64,000 nt of DNA from CAVUPF01 sp963777915 (GTDB lineage: Bacteria; Actinomycetota; Thermoleophilia; Solirubrobacterales; 70-9). The stretch covers positions 744,001 to 808,000 of the forward strand of contig CAVZSH010000003.1 of the NCBI GenBank assembly GCA_963777915.1, read 5' to 3'. The translations under genes and the position numbers were made by a program. Shown one piece after another: positions 56,594 to 64,000 of the stretch. The stretch's first letter is position 1. Every line of letters begins with the position of its first letter. Below the pieces are notes generated by a model, which ran no database searches, had not been told where the DNA came from, and worked only from the letters and a program-made list of their open reading frames with translations.

Positions 56594-57499
56594 TCATTTC
56601 GATTTCTCCTCAAAGCGCGCGTGCAGGCGCTCAATGCGCAGCGCGACCGGGGGGTGCTGGGAAACCTTGAAGAGCAGGCGGGGCTGGGGTGCGTCGAATG
56701 CCAGCTCATGGTCGGTCAGGTGGCGGGCGAGGTCGAAGGCCTGGCCCAGGGAGGCGGCGTAGGCGTCGGCGGCATACTCGCGGGAGCGCCAGTGGGCGGC
56801 CCAGAGAGGGGCGAGGAGGCGTTGGGCAAAGCTACCGCCGGCAAGGCGCAGCGTCCAGCGCGCAAAGGCCCAGGTGAGGGCGCCACCGAGGTCGTCCTGC
56901 GGACCAGGGTAACCGTGCTCGGGACGGGGCGGGGCCAGCGGGTCCTGCCAAAGGGCGAGGCGGTCAAGCGCCTCGGTGAGGCGGCCGTCGAGGCTCTCGG
57001 CATGACCGAGCTCATGGGCGAGGAGCGCGGCCAGGGATTCGGATTCCAGCAGGGCGCGGGTGAGGATCAGAGCGCGTCCTCGAACGCCCGCGTCGGGGAT
57101 CGGGTCGTCGAGGACGTGGCAGACGGTCGAGCCGGGGAGGCTCGGGTCGGCGCTGCGCAGTAGAGCGAAGGCGTCGTCAAGGGCGACGGCCTCTTCGACG
57201 CTGGGATGACGCGCGCCTATCCGGCGAGCCCACATCCGGCCGCGGCCCGGCAGGGCAAGGGCCGTGAGCGACCAGGCGATCGGCGCTAGGGCGGCGAACC
57301 AGGCGAGCTCCTCAGGGCTCAGCCCGAGCGGGAAGATCGCTCCTACGGTCGCGGCACCGAAGTAGGCGAGTAACCAGCGGACCGGTCCCCCCAACATCCC
57401 CTCCCCGACAAGCGTCAGCAGATAGAGAACGAGGCCGGCGATCGCGCCAGGGGAGACGGCACGGCGGTAGGTCCGAGTGCTTTCCGCCTGGGTGTGCAT
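56594..57499 (-). CDS. M48-family metalloprotease
   Basis: 301 residues from ATG 57499. Two or three N-terminal membrane segments (residues about 15-80), then the zinc motif LLAHELGHAE (HExxH), and the third ligand region with a WRSREYAADAYAASLG (E-x-x-AD) helix typical of HtpX/M48. The C-terminus is soluble. Probably a membrane-bound endopeptidase facing the cytoplasm. It is the last gene before the integration site. Confidence 0.85.
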   Translation of the reverse strand: MHTQAESTRTYRRAVSPGAIAGLVLYLLTLVGEGMLGGPVRWLLAYFGAATVGAIFPLGLSPEELAWFAALAPIAWSLTALALPGRGRMWARRIGARHPSVEEAVALDDAFALLRSADPSLPGSTVCHVLDDPIPDAGVRGRALILTRALLESESLAALLAHELGHAESLDGRLTEALDRLALWQDPLAPPRPEHGYPGPQDDLGGALTWAFARWTLRLAGGSFAQRLLAPLWAAHWRSREYAADAYAASLGQAFDLARHLTDHELAFDAPQPRLLFKVSQHPPVALRIERLHARFEEKSK

Positions 57500-57802
57500 G
57501 GGCGATCCGCTGCACGCTTCGCGTGCTAGTAGTGGGAGCTCTGCGCACCGAGGCGGGAGCGGCGTCACAGCGCGGCGGAGACGGTACGTCGTTCAGCGAT
57601 CGAAGCACACGTAGAGGAGCGAAAAGGATCGCTTCAACGGGTCCCTTGAGTGGTGGTTCTTCGGGGATCAGCCGCCACGCGCGCTCGATCGCGCCCAGTC
57701 TTCTTCCCAGTGCGTCCCGGCTAACGTTGACTGCGCGAGTGGCTTACTGAGCCACCTTGTCCTTCCCCCATCCGCGAGATTTCGACGACCTACTCTCTTG
57801 CC

Positions 57803-57851
57803 AGGAGTAGGCCATAGGTGGGAACAAAGGTAGGAACAAATTAGGAACAAA
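57803..57851 (+). promoter_or_regulatory. Integration-site arm: AGGAGTAGGCC copy and three GGAACAAA repeats
   Basis: AGGAGTAGGCC (57803-57813) repeats the anticodon-arm/variable-loop sequence of the tRNA fragment at 57967-57977. It is followed by GGAACAAA at 57821, 57833 and 57844 (spaced 12 and 11 bp), as arm-type sites of tyrosine recombinases often are. No integrase gene is adjacent. The region 57500-57800 has no gene. Confidence 0.5.
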
Positions 57852-57955
57852 ATCTGCCCTCAGAACGTCCTTTCGTGTCTTTCGGTGTCCTGAAGAAGAG
57901 AGCATGATTTGCAGGTGATTCTTTAATTTGAAGCCAATTCTCAGATTGCCTTCAG

Positions 57956-58002
<47 letters not shown>

Positions 58003-58013
58003 GTGTAGCGCTC

Positions 58014-58955
58014 CTACCAGCGCCAGCGACCGGCTCCGAGGAGCCCTTGGCGGAGATTCTCGTTGGCCTGCTCGGCCGCCGCCCGGGCCCCCCGGCGGAC
58101 GCGCTCGGCGGAGTCTGCCTGCTCAGGCTGAGAACGCCAGCCGAAAGCGATAGCGCGTGCCGCGGCGGCGATCGCGCCATGGCCGTCCTCCTTCAGGAAG
58201 TGTGGAAAGTCGGCGCTGCGGCCACCCTGGGGGCCAAGGCCGGGCACTAGGAAGAGCGAGCGCGGCATCAGTGCGCGGAGGCTTGCTGCGTCCTCGGGGA
58301 AGGTCAGCCCGCAGACGGCGCCGACGCTGGAGAGGCCGCACTCCCCCACGTCGGCCGCCCCGAGCCGGTCGACCATCGCGGCGACGTGTTCGAAGAAACG
58401 CCGGCCGTCGGCGCTCTGCAACAGCTGAAGATCGCCCGAGCCGGGGTTACTCGTCCTGACCAACACGAACAGACCCTTGTGAAGGCGGGCGGCCGTCTCG
58501 ATCATCGGGGCCAGCGACTCGGGGCCTAGGTAGGGCGAGAGCGTCACCGCGTCGGCGTCATGGACGGGTACCTCGACGCCCGCCAACGGCTGGCGACCGA
58601 GCAGGGCGGTTGCGTAGGCGGCCATCGTGGTGCCGATGTCGCCGCGCTTGGCGTCCTCGATGACCAGCAGCCCCGCCTTGCGGCAATAGCCGATCAGGCG
58701 CTCGAGCGTGGCCAGGCCAGCGGAGCCTAACTGCTCGAAGAACGCAGCCTGGGGCTTTACAGCCGGCACGATTCCGGCAACTCCGTCGACGATCGCACAG
58801 CAGAAGCGCTCGGCCGCCTCGGCAGCCTGCTCGAGACTCGCCGGCTCGCCGAGTAGCTCGGGGGGCAGGGAGGCGAGGTCGGGGTCAAGACCCACCACCA
58901 GGTAGCTGTGCGTCGCGTCGATCGCGTCGAGGAGGCGGTCGGCGAAGTGGGCCAT
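58014..58955 (-). CDS. pyrF: Orotidine 5'-phosphate decarboxylase (type 2)
   Basis: 313 residues. Key motifs: LVVGLDPDLASLP, VPAVKPQAAFFE (catalytic Lys), LVIEDAKRGDIGTTMAAYA (catalytic DxKxxDI) and the C-terminal PGLGPQGG phosphate-binding loop. Decarboxylates OMP to UMP, the last step of pyrimidine synthesis. pyrE lies 49 bases upstream on the same strand, so the two are likely one operon. The last 40 residues are a low-complexity basic tail. Only 12 bases separate the stop from the tRNA fragment. Confidence 0.95.
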   Translation of the reverse strand: MAHFADRLLDAIDATHSYLVVGLDPDLASLPPELLGEPASLEQAAEAAERFCCAIVDGVAGIVPAVKPQAAFFEQLGSAGLATLERLIGYCRKAGLLVIEDAKRGDIGTTMAAYATALLGRQPLAGVEVPVHDADAVTLSPYLGPESLAPMIETAARLHKGLFVLVRTSNPGSGDLQLLQSADGRRFFEHVAAMVDRLGAADVGECGLSSVGAVCGLTFPEDAASLRALMPRSLFLVPGLGPQGGRSADFPHFLKEDGHGAIAAAARAIAFGWRSQPEQADSAERVRRGARAAAEQANENLRQGLLGAGRWRW

Positions 58956-59004
58956 CGGATAGGCGAGTCTACGGGCAGTGACCCGGGGGCAAGGCTCGCC
59001 AGCG

Positions 59005-59577
59005 TCAGTCGCGGTCGGGGCGGTCGGGGTAGAGCTCGTCGATCGTGATCAAAGAGCGGTAGGGGGCCTCAGCGACGGCCTCGATCGCCTCGGCGCCGCC
59101 AGCAAGTCGATCGACGACGCTGAGCACGGCGGCCACCTCCAGGCCCTCCTCGCGGATGCGTTTGATCGCGGCAGCGGTGGAGGCGCCGGTGGTGACCGTG
59201 TCCTCTACCACGAGGCAGCGCTCGCCGGGGCCGACAGGACCCTCGACCCAGCGCTGCAGGCCGTGGCCCTTTCGCTCCTTGCGGACGAAGAAGGCGAGGA
59301 GGTCGTCGCCGCCCGGGACAGCGATCGCCGCGCAAGCCAGGGGGATCGCCGCCATCACCGGACCGCCAACCGCGGCGGCGCGGGCATCGGTCGCGGCGGC
59401 GGCGATCAGCGTGCCGGCGACGCGGAAGCCAGCGGGGCGCAGCAGAGCGCGGCGGGCGTCGACGTAGTAGTCGGCCTTGGCGCCGCTTGAGAGTGTCACC
59501 TCGCCGATCAATAGCGCGTGCTCACGCAGCTCGGCGAGGAGGGTGCGCTTGGCGGCATCAAGGTCGGGCACCAGCAA
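59005..59577 (-). CDS. pyrE: Orotate phosphoribosyltransferase
   Basis: 190 residues. The PRPP-binding motif CLVVEDTVTTGASTAAAI (about 115-132), KERKGHG and the N-terminal DLDAAKRTLLAELREHALLIGEVTLSSG region are those of PyrE. Converts orotate to OMP. Directly upstream of pyrF. A chromosomal marker. Confidence 0.95.
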   Translation of the reverse strand: MLVPDLDAAKRTLLAELREHALLIGEVTLSSGAKADYYVDARRALLRPAGFRVAGTLIAAAATDARAAAVGGPVMAAIPLACAAIAVPGGDDLLAFFVRKERKGHGLQRWVEGPVGPGERCLVVEDTVTTGASTAAAIKRIREEGLEVAAVLSVVDRLAGGAEAIEAVAEAPYRSLITIDELYPDRPDRD

Positions 59578-59881
59578 GCATCCTATGGGTGGGCCCCACT
59601 GACCAGGAGCCGCTCACTGCCCGGGGTCTCGATCGGTCGCACGGGCAACGCTGGGCCGGACCGACAGGCGCTAGGTAGAGCGGCACCGCCTCGCACCTAA
59701 GGGCCCACTGAGCCACGCCGGCGTTCGCGGAATCCCTGGGATGAGGAGGCTGCGTGGGAAGCCGGCGAACCGCGGCCGCGGTTCGCTTCGGCGCCGGAAG
59801 ATCCCCTCCCCCGCACTGCAAAGCCGATCGCGTCGCGCCATCGCTTGGCGCATCGGCAGATAAGCGGGCGCCTCGGCGGCC
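59578..59881. other. 300-bp intergenic stretch without a gene
   Basis: Between pyrE and the L,D-transpeptidase gene. No RNA gene or strong hairpin noticed. Confidence 0.5.
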
Positions 59882-60877
59882 TCAGAAGACGAAGATGCTC
59901 TCGCCCTGGTGTAGCTGGTAGTAGATGCGCGGCTGGTCGGCGATGTAGGTGCGGACGCAGCCGTGGCTGGCGGCGTAGTTGGGGACTTCGGCGTAGCCGT
60001 GGACGGCGTAGCCGCGGTACCAGTAAAAGGAGTAGTACATGCCCTCGGAGTTGTAGCCGGGGGAACGCAGGTAGAAGTGGTAGTGGCCGGTGACTGTCGG
60101 GGTCGAGGGCTTGCCGGTGGAGACCGGGTAGATGGCGAAGGGGCGCGACCCTTTGGCGAGGACGAGGACCTGCTTTGCGAGCGGCACTTCGGCGTGTTCG
60201 CCGGCTGCCGGGTGACGGACACGGTAGCCGCCGCGACCGTCGAAGGCCGCCTGCACGAGGCGGGCGCCGGCCTGCTGATCGCGCGCCATCCCGTTGACTT
60301 TGCGGTAGGCGAGAACCTCGCGGCCGAGGCGGGCGTTGAAGCAACGCCCGCCGCCGGAGACGTAACCCATCTTCGCCAGCGCAGCTTTGAAGCCGCCGAC
60401 TACCTCGCCGCACTGCCCAGGATGCAGGGAGGGGAAGCGCACGCGCCAGCTGGTGCGCGCGGTGGTTGCGCGGCCGAGTGTCGGGTCGGCGGGGTGGGTG
60501 GCGCTGACCGCGTAGCGCCCGTCGGTACGGATGAGGACGGAGGTGCTGAAGGTGCCGGTGTTGGCGGCGCCCTTGCTCACCGCGATCGTGCGGCTGAGCA
60601 GGCTGCGGGAGTCGAGGTAGAAGTTGACTTCGACCCTCTGGCCGGGTGCGAAGGGGGAGATCGAGCCGGTGATCGGGACGGTGGCGTAGATCGAGGCCTT
60701 TCCCGCGCGCAGGCCGCCGACGTGGAGCTTGATTTTGGCGGCGGGGGGAGCGCTCGGGGTGGGGGTGGGCGCGGCGGAGGCAGTTGCGGGCGCGGCGAGC
60801 GCTTGGGCCAGCGGGACTGCCCCAGCCAGCACGAGCAGCGCGGCGAGAGCCAGTCTGGGGGTGCGCTGAGAGCTCAT
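59882..60877 (-). CDS. L,D-transpeptidase with N-terminal beta domains
   Basis: 331 residues. Signal peptide (about 1-35), Ig-like/beta region (about 55-165), peptidoglycan-binding-like helices (about 165-235) and a YkuD catalytic domain (about 245-331) with the SHGCVRTY motif (catalytic Cys) and upstream HGYAEVPN histidine. Makes 3-3 crosslinks in peptidoglycan outside the membrane. ATG 60877. The signal peptide follows the start, so the start is sound. Confidence 0.85.
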   Translation of the reverse strand: MSSQRTPRLALAALLVLAGAVPLAQALAAPATASAAPTPTPSAPPAAKIKLHVGGLRAGKASIYATVPITGSISPFAPGQRVEVNFYLDSRSLLSRTIAVSKGAANTGTFSTSVLIRTDGRYAVSATHPADPTLGRATTARTSWRVRFPSLHPGQCGEVVGGFKAALAKMGYVSGGGRCFNARLGREVLAYRKVNGMARDQQAGARLVQAAFDGRGGYRVRHPAAGEHAEVPLAKQVLVLAKGSRPFAIYPVSTGKPSTPTVTGHYHFYLRSPGYNSEGMYYSFYWYRGYAVHGYAEVPNYAASHGCVRTYIADQPRIYYQLHQGESIFVF

Positions 60878-60887
60878 CGGCGAGATG

Positions 60888-61577
60888 CTAGCGGGCCAGC
60901 AGGGCGACGGAATTGTTCAGCATATGGAGGAGTATCCCGGGGATGATCGAGCCGGTCTTCTCATAGAGCAGGGCGAGGGCGAAGCCGAAGACGATCAGCA
61001 CCGGCACCGCGCTGATGCCGGTTGTCGCGTGCAGGCCGCCGAAGATGGCGCCACTGATCAGCGCCGCAGCGATCCCCGGCAGGCGCTCGCGCAGGCCGCC
61101 GAAGAGCATGCCGCGGAAGCAAACCTCCTCGCAGATCGGCGCTACGAAGACGATCACGAGGATCTGGACCGCGGGCACGCCGAACCCCTTGGCGATGTCT
61201 TCCTGGTGAGGCTGCCCGATCAAGACCGTGTAGGCGAAGGAGCAGAACAGGTAAAAGCCGATCGCGGCCGCCATCCACTTCAGGGCTGAAGGCCGAAACC
61301 GCCGCACCCCCAGACGGGCGAGCACCTGACTGAAAGAGGAGGCGCCCCAGCGCACAGCGATGAGCATCGGCACCATCAGGAAGGCGCCCTCCGTCACCAG
61401 CTCTATCGCGACGTTAGCCCAGGTCGTCAGCTCCCCGTTTTGCCGAAAGCCGATCAGGGCCGGCGGAATCGACAAGACGAGGCCCGTAGCCAGGGCGAGG
61501 AAGACCCCTAGCACGGCTACTTTTGGGCCCCAGTTGGAGTAGGGGAAGGCGCGCTTTGAAGGTAGGTTGGCCTCCAT
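60888..61577 (-). CDS. CPBP intramembrane metalloprotease
   Basis: 229 residues with about six membrane segments. The CPBP signature is complete: EEVCFRGMLFGGL (EExxxR), FGGLHATTG (FxxxH), and HMLNNSVALL. Rce1-like protease; in bacteria often linked to bacteriocin immunity or protein maturation. The ATG at 61577 shares its bases with the ATG of the divergent channel gene (CATG), so one of the two must start elsewhere; 61643 is an upstream alternative. Ends 10 bases before the transpeptidase start. Confidence 0.8.
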   Translation of the reverse strand: MEANLPSKRAFPYSNWGPKVAVLGVFLALATGLVLSIPPALIGFRQNGELTTWANVAIELVTEGAFLMVPMLIAVRWGASSFSQVLARLGVRRFRPSALKWMAAAIGFYLFCSFAYTVLIGQPHQEDIAKGFGVPAVQILVIVFVAPICEEVCFRGMLFGGLRERLPGIAAALISGAIFGGLHATTGISAVPVLIVFGFALALLYEKTGSIIPGILLHMLNNSVALLAR

Positions 61578-61992
61578 GTCGCCGGCAGTCTCACAGGTCT
61601 CCCGCTCCACGCGGACCCGCCTGCGCGTCCTGCGCCGCCTCATCCTCGTAGCGATCGTCCTGGTGGTTGCGGCAATCGCGCTCAGTCAGTTCACCGAGCT
61701 GAAGCGGCTGGCGACCGGCATCCTCGCCTCGACCGCGGTGATCGGCCTGATCGTCGGCTTCGCCGCCCAGCACACGATCGCCAACATGGTCGCCGGCGTC
61801 CAGCTCGCGGTCACCCAGCCGATCAGGATCGGTGACCGGATCAGCTTCGAAGAAACCGCGGGCCGCGTCACCGACATCACCCTCTCCTACACCTACGTCG
61901 ACCCCGGCGACGGCAGCGCCATCGTGATCCCCAACCAGATGCTCATCGACGGGATCGTGCACAACCACTCCACCGGAGACACGCAGGCCTGA
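61576..61992 (+). CDS. Small MscS-like channel domain protein
   Basis: 138 residues. One or two N-terminal membrane segments (RLILVAIVLVVAAIALS), then AASTAVIGLIVGFAAQHTIANMVAGVQL-type MscS pore helix and beta domain (ITQPIRIGDRISFEET, VIPNQMLIDGIV). It is much shorter than MscS (about 280): the C-terminal vestibule is missing, but the end is at a normal domain border. Mechanosensitive or small-conductance channel role is inferred. Confidence 0.75.
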   Translation: MSPAVSQVSRSTRTRLRVLRRLILVAIVLVVAAIALSQFTELKRLATGILASTAVIGLIVGFAAQHTIANMVAGVQLAVTQPIRIGDRISFEETAGRVTDITLSYTYVDPGDGSAIVIPNQMLIDGIVHNHSTGDTQA

Positions 61993-62069
61993 GCGGGCGG
62001 GGATTGCGCGGCGCCCTGATCCTGCACGGGTGAGACTGTGGGCGGGGCGCCGGAAGTACCCTGTCCTCG

Positions 62070-64000
62070 ATGAGCCAGCGCAGCCGACGTCACCGGCGCC
62101 GTGGCGGCGCCCGTGAGAAGCTGCTGATCGCCGCCATGGCCTTGACCGGCGTGGTCGCGATCGCGGTCATCGCCGTCACCTCCTGGGTACTGGACGTCGC
62201 CGCCAAGGCGCCCTCGCTGGCCGCCTGTAAGCCGATCGACAGAGGCGGCAACACGACCCTCTACGCCGCCGACGGCAGCAAGCTTGGGGTTATCGCCTCC
62301 GAAGAGGCCCACGCTCCGGTCCCGATCGCCCTCGTCCCGCGCGACCTCCAGCAGGCAACCGTGGCGATCGAGGACCAGCGCTTCTACCAACACGGGGCGA
62401 TCGACCCGCAGGGGATCATCCGCGCCGCGGTCAAGGACCTCGAAGCGGGGAGGGCTGTCGAGGGCGGCTCGACGATCACCCAGCAGCTGGTCCGAAACCT
62501 CTGTATCGAGCGCCCGGCGCACACCCTCGAACGCAAGATCATCGAAGCGAAGCTGGCGATCGAGTACGCACAGAGGCACTCCAAGCGCGAAATCCTCGGT
62601 CAGTACCTGAACACCGCCTCCTACGGGACGATCGGCGGCGCGACCGCGGTCGGCGTCCAGGCCGCCTCGCGGATCTACTTCTCCAAGCCGGTCTGGAAGC
62701 TAGACGCCGAGCAGGCGGCGCTGCTGGCCGGCCTGCCGCAGGCGCCCTCGGAGTACAACCCGATCCTCAACCCGCTCGCCGCGCGGGCGCGGCGCAATGA
62801 GGTGCTCGGGAAGATGGCGGCGCTCGGCTATCTCTCCTCCAACCTGGCCGCGCGGGCGGAGCGCAGCGGCCTTGAGCTAGACCCCTCGCGGGGCTACTTC
62901 GCGCACCGCCAGCCCTACTTCTTCGACTACGTTGAAAACCGGCTGATCGCCAAGTACGGCGCGCAGACGGTTCGCAACGGAGGGCTGAAGGTCTACACGA
63001 CGATCGACCCCAAGCTGCAGAACGTCGGCCTGGCCGCGATGCGCTCGACCCTGCCCTACTCGACCGACCCCTCCTCGGCGCTGGTCTCGATCGACCCGCG
63101 CGACGGCGATATCAGGGCGATGGACTCCAGCTCCCCCTATAGGCGCAACCAGTTCAACCTTGCCGCGCAGGGACACCGCCAGCCCGGGTCGACCTTCAAG
63201 GCCTTCGTCCTCACCACGGCGATCAAGCAGGGCATCGACCCCTACACCACCTACTACGTCTCCAAACCGCTCAACCTCAACCTCCCGAGGTGGGGACACT
63301 GGACGGTGCACACCGCCGATGAGGGCTACCAGGGGACGATCAACCTCAAACAGGCGACGGTCACCTCCGACAACACGGTATTCGCCCAGCTCGACCTCGA
63401 CGTCGGACCGGCGAACGTGGCGGCGACGGCGAAGTCGATGGGGATCACGACGCACCTCGAAGGGCTGCCGGCGGAAGGGATCGGCGGCCTGCGGATCGGC
63501 GTCTCGCCGCTGGAACTGTCGGACGCCTACGCAACCCTCGCCTCCGGCGGCATCCGCCACAACCCGGTAGCGATCCGCAGGGTCCTCTTCCCGAGCGGGC
63601 GGGCCGAACGTCCCGAAGCACCCGAACCGAAGCGCGTGATCAGCAGAGCGGTCGCTTACCAGGTGACGCGGCTGCTGCGCGACAACATCACCGAAGGGAC
63701 GGGCACCGCCGCCTACACCGGCTGCGCGGGGCAGGCGGGTAAGACGGGGACGACCGACAACTACACCGACGCCTGGTTCGCCGGCTACCAGCCCAACCTA
63801 ACCAGCGTGGTCTGGGTCGGATACCCGCAGTCCAACGCCATCTCGATGACCGATGTCAACGGGATCACCGTCTTCGGCGGCACCTACCCGGCGGAGATCT
63901 GGCACTCGCTCTACGCCGACGCCGGCGTGCCCTGCGTGGACATCACGCCGCCCGCGCAAAAGGTGAGCTGGGCGCCGTTCTTCGGCCAATACACAGTCTC
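62070..64000 (+). CDS. Class A penicillin-binding protein (partial at window end)
   Basis: 643 residues visible, frame open at the window end. A basic N-terminus and membrane anchor (about 20-40), a GT51 glycosyltransferase domain with VAIEDQRFYQHGAID and GGSTITQQLVRNL (about 105-165), and a transpeptidase domain with the SxxK nucleophile in QPGSTFKAF, the SDN triad and KTGTTDNYTDAW. Synthesises and crosslinks peptidoglycan. ATG 62070. Consistent with a chromosomal region. Confidence 0.95.
   Translation, partial: MSQRSRRHRRRGGAREKLLIAAMALTGVVAIAVIAVTSWVLDVAAKAPSLAACKPIDRGGNTTLYAADGSKLGVIASEEAHAPVPIALVPRDLQQATVAIEDQRFYQHGAIDPQGIIRAAVKDLEAGRAVEGGSTITQQLVRNLCIERPAHTLERKIIEAKLAIEYAQRHSKREILGQYLNTASYGTIGGATAVGVQAASRIYFSKPVWKLDAEQAALLAGLPQAPSEYNPILNPLAARARRNEVLGKMAALGYLSSNLAARAERSGLELDPSRGYFAHRQPYFFDYVENRLIAKYGAQTVRNGGLKVYTTIDPKLQNVGLAAMRSTLPYSTDPSSALVSIDPRDGDIRAMDSSSPYRRNQFNLAAQGHRQPGSTFKAFVLTTAIKQGIDPYTTYYVSKPLNLNLPRWGHWTVHTADEGYQGTINLKQATVTSDNTVFAQLDLDVGPANVAATAKSMGITTHLEGLPAEGIGGLRIGVSPLELSDAYATLASGGIRHNPVAIRRVLFPSGRAERPEAPEPKRVISRAVAYQVTRLLRDNITEGTGTAAYTGCAGQAGKTGTTDNYTDAWFAGYQPNLTSVVWVGYPQSNAISMTDVNGITVFGGTYPAEIWHSLYADAGVPCVDITPPAQKVSWAPFFGQYTV

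Overview
The window is high-GC DNA from a member of the Actinomycetota, most likely class Thermoleophilia (Solirubrobacterales or a close relative). The evidence is the exported-protein style: a collagen-like protein with a GSGAWAA-type signal peptide, lysine-rich C-terminal tails, many paralogous secreted proteins, ECF sigma/anti-sigma logic and many leaderless or GTG-started genes. No rRNA gene, intact tRNA gene, CRISPR array or transposase was found.

Region 1 (about 0.6-23.3 kb) is a conjugative or mobilisable element. Its transfer genes lie on the minus strand. In transcription order they are: an HEPN/MNT pair, an SSB, a replication-relaxation family protein, a DUF3072-like protein, a DNA methyltransferase, a coupling ATPase (VirD4/TcpA-like) coupled to a second SSB, a sigma-zinc-finger-membrane fusion, and an operon for a Tcp/VirB-like channel (Pro-rich anchor, TcpC-like, pilin-like, TcpE-like, VirB4-like, VirB6-like, small membrane protein, lytic transglycosylase/NlpC-like hydrolase). 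Cargo on the plus strand interrupts it: VapBC plus an archaeal-type ATPase between the VirB4-like and VirB6-like genes, a VOC protein, and a frameshifted restriction endonuclease facing its methyltransferase. No integrase or classical relaxase is visible. A G-poor tract with a large nested inverted repeat at 22.9-23.26 kb is the best origin/boundary candidate. Two identically spaced ECF-type promoters precede the sigma fusion gene and the channel operon, and both first gene products end in an FGF-type tail. I regard this as the most interesting system in the window.

Region 2 (23.4-30.5 kb) mixes housekeeping genes (dtd, yjbQ, an MFS transporter) with two large secreted proteins and two more toxin-antitoxin loci. 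Region 3 (31.1-38.1 kb) is a compact fatty-acid operon: FadI-type thiolase, high-molecular-weight FabG, MaoC-type dehydratase, two acyl-CoA dehydrogenases, followed by an SDR.

Region 4 (38.3-57.9 kb) is accessory DNA. It holds five copies of one exported-protein family (two on 38.8-41.0 kb, two on 44.7-46.3 kb, one at 54.2 kb), a decayed TetR gene, HepT/MntA, VapBC, DUF433/DUF5615 and DUF6883/DUF4926 pairs, two lipoproteins, a seven-repeat putative beta-propeller, a collagen-like protein, a PadR regulator, a frameshifted DNA methyltransferase and an M48 peptidase. It ends at the 3' half of a tRNA-Arg(CCT) gene preceded by three GGAACAAA direct repeats, the signature of an integration site.

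Region 5 (58.0-64 kb) is conserved chromosome: pyrF, pyrE, an L,D-transpeptidase, a CPBP protease, a small MscS-like channel and a class A penicillin-binding protein cut by the window end.
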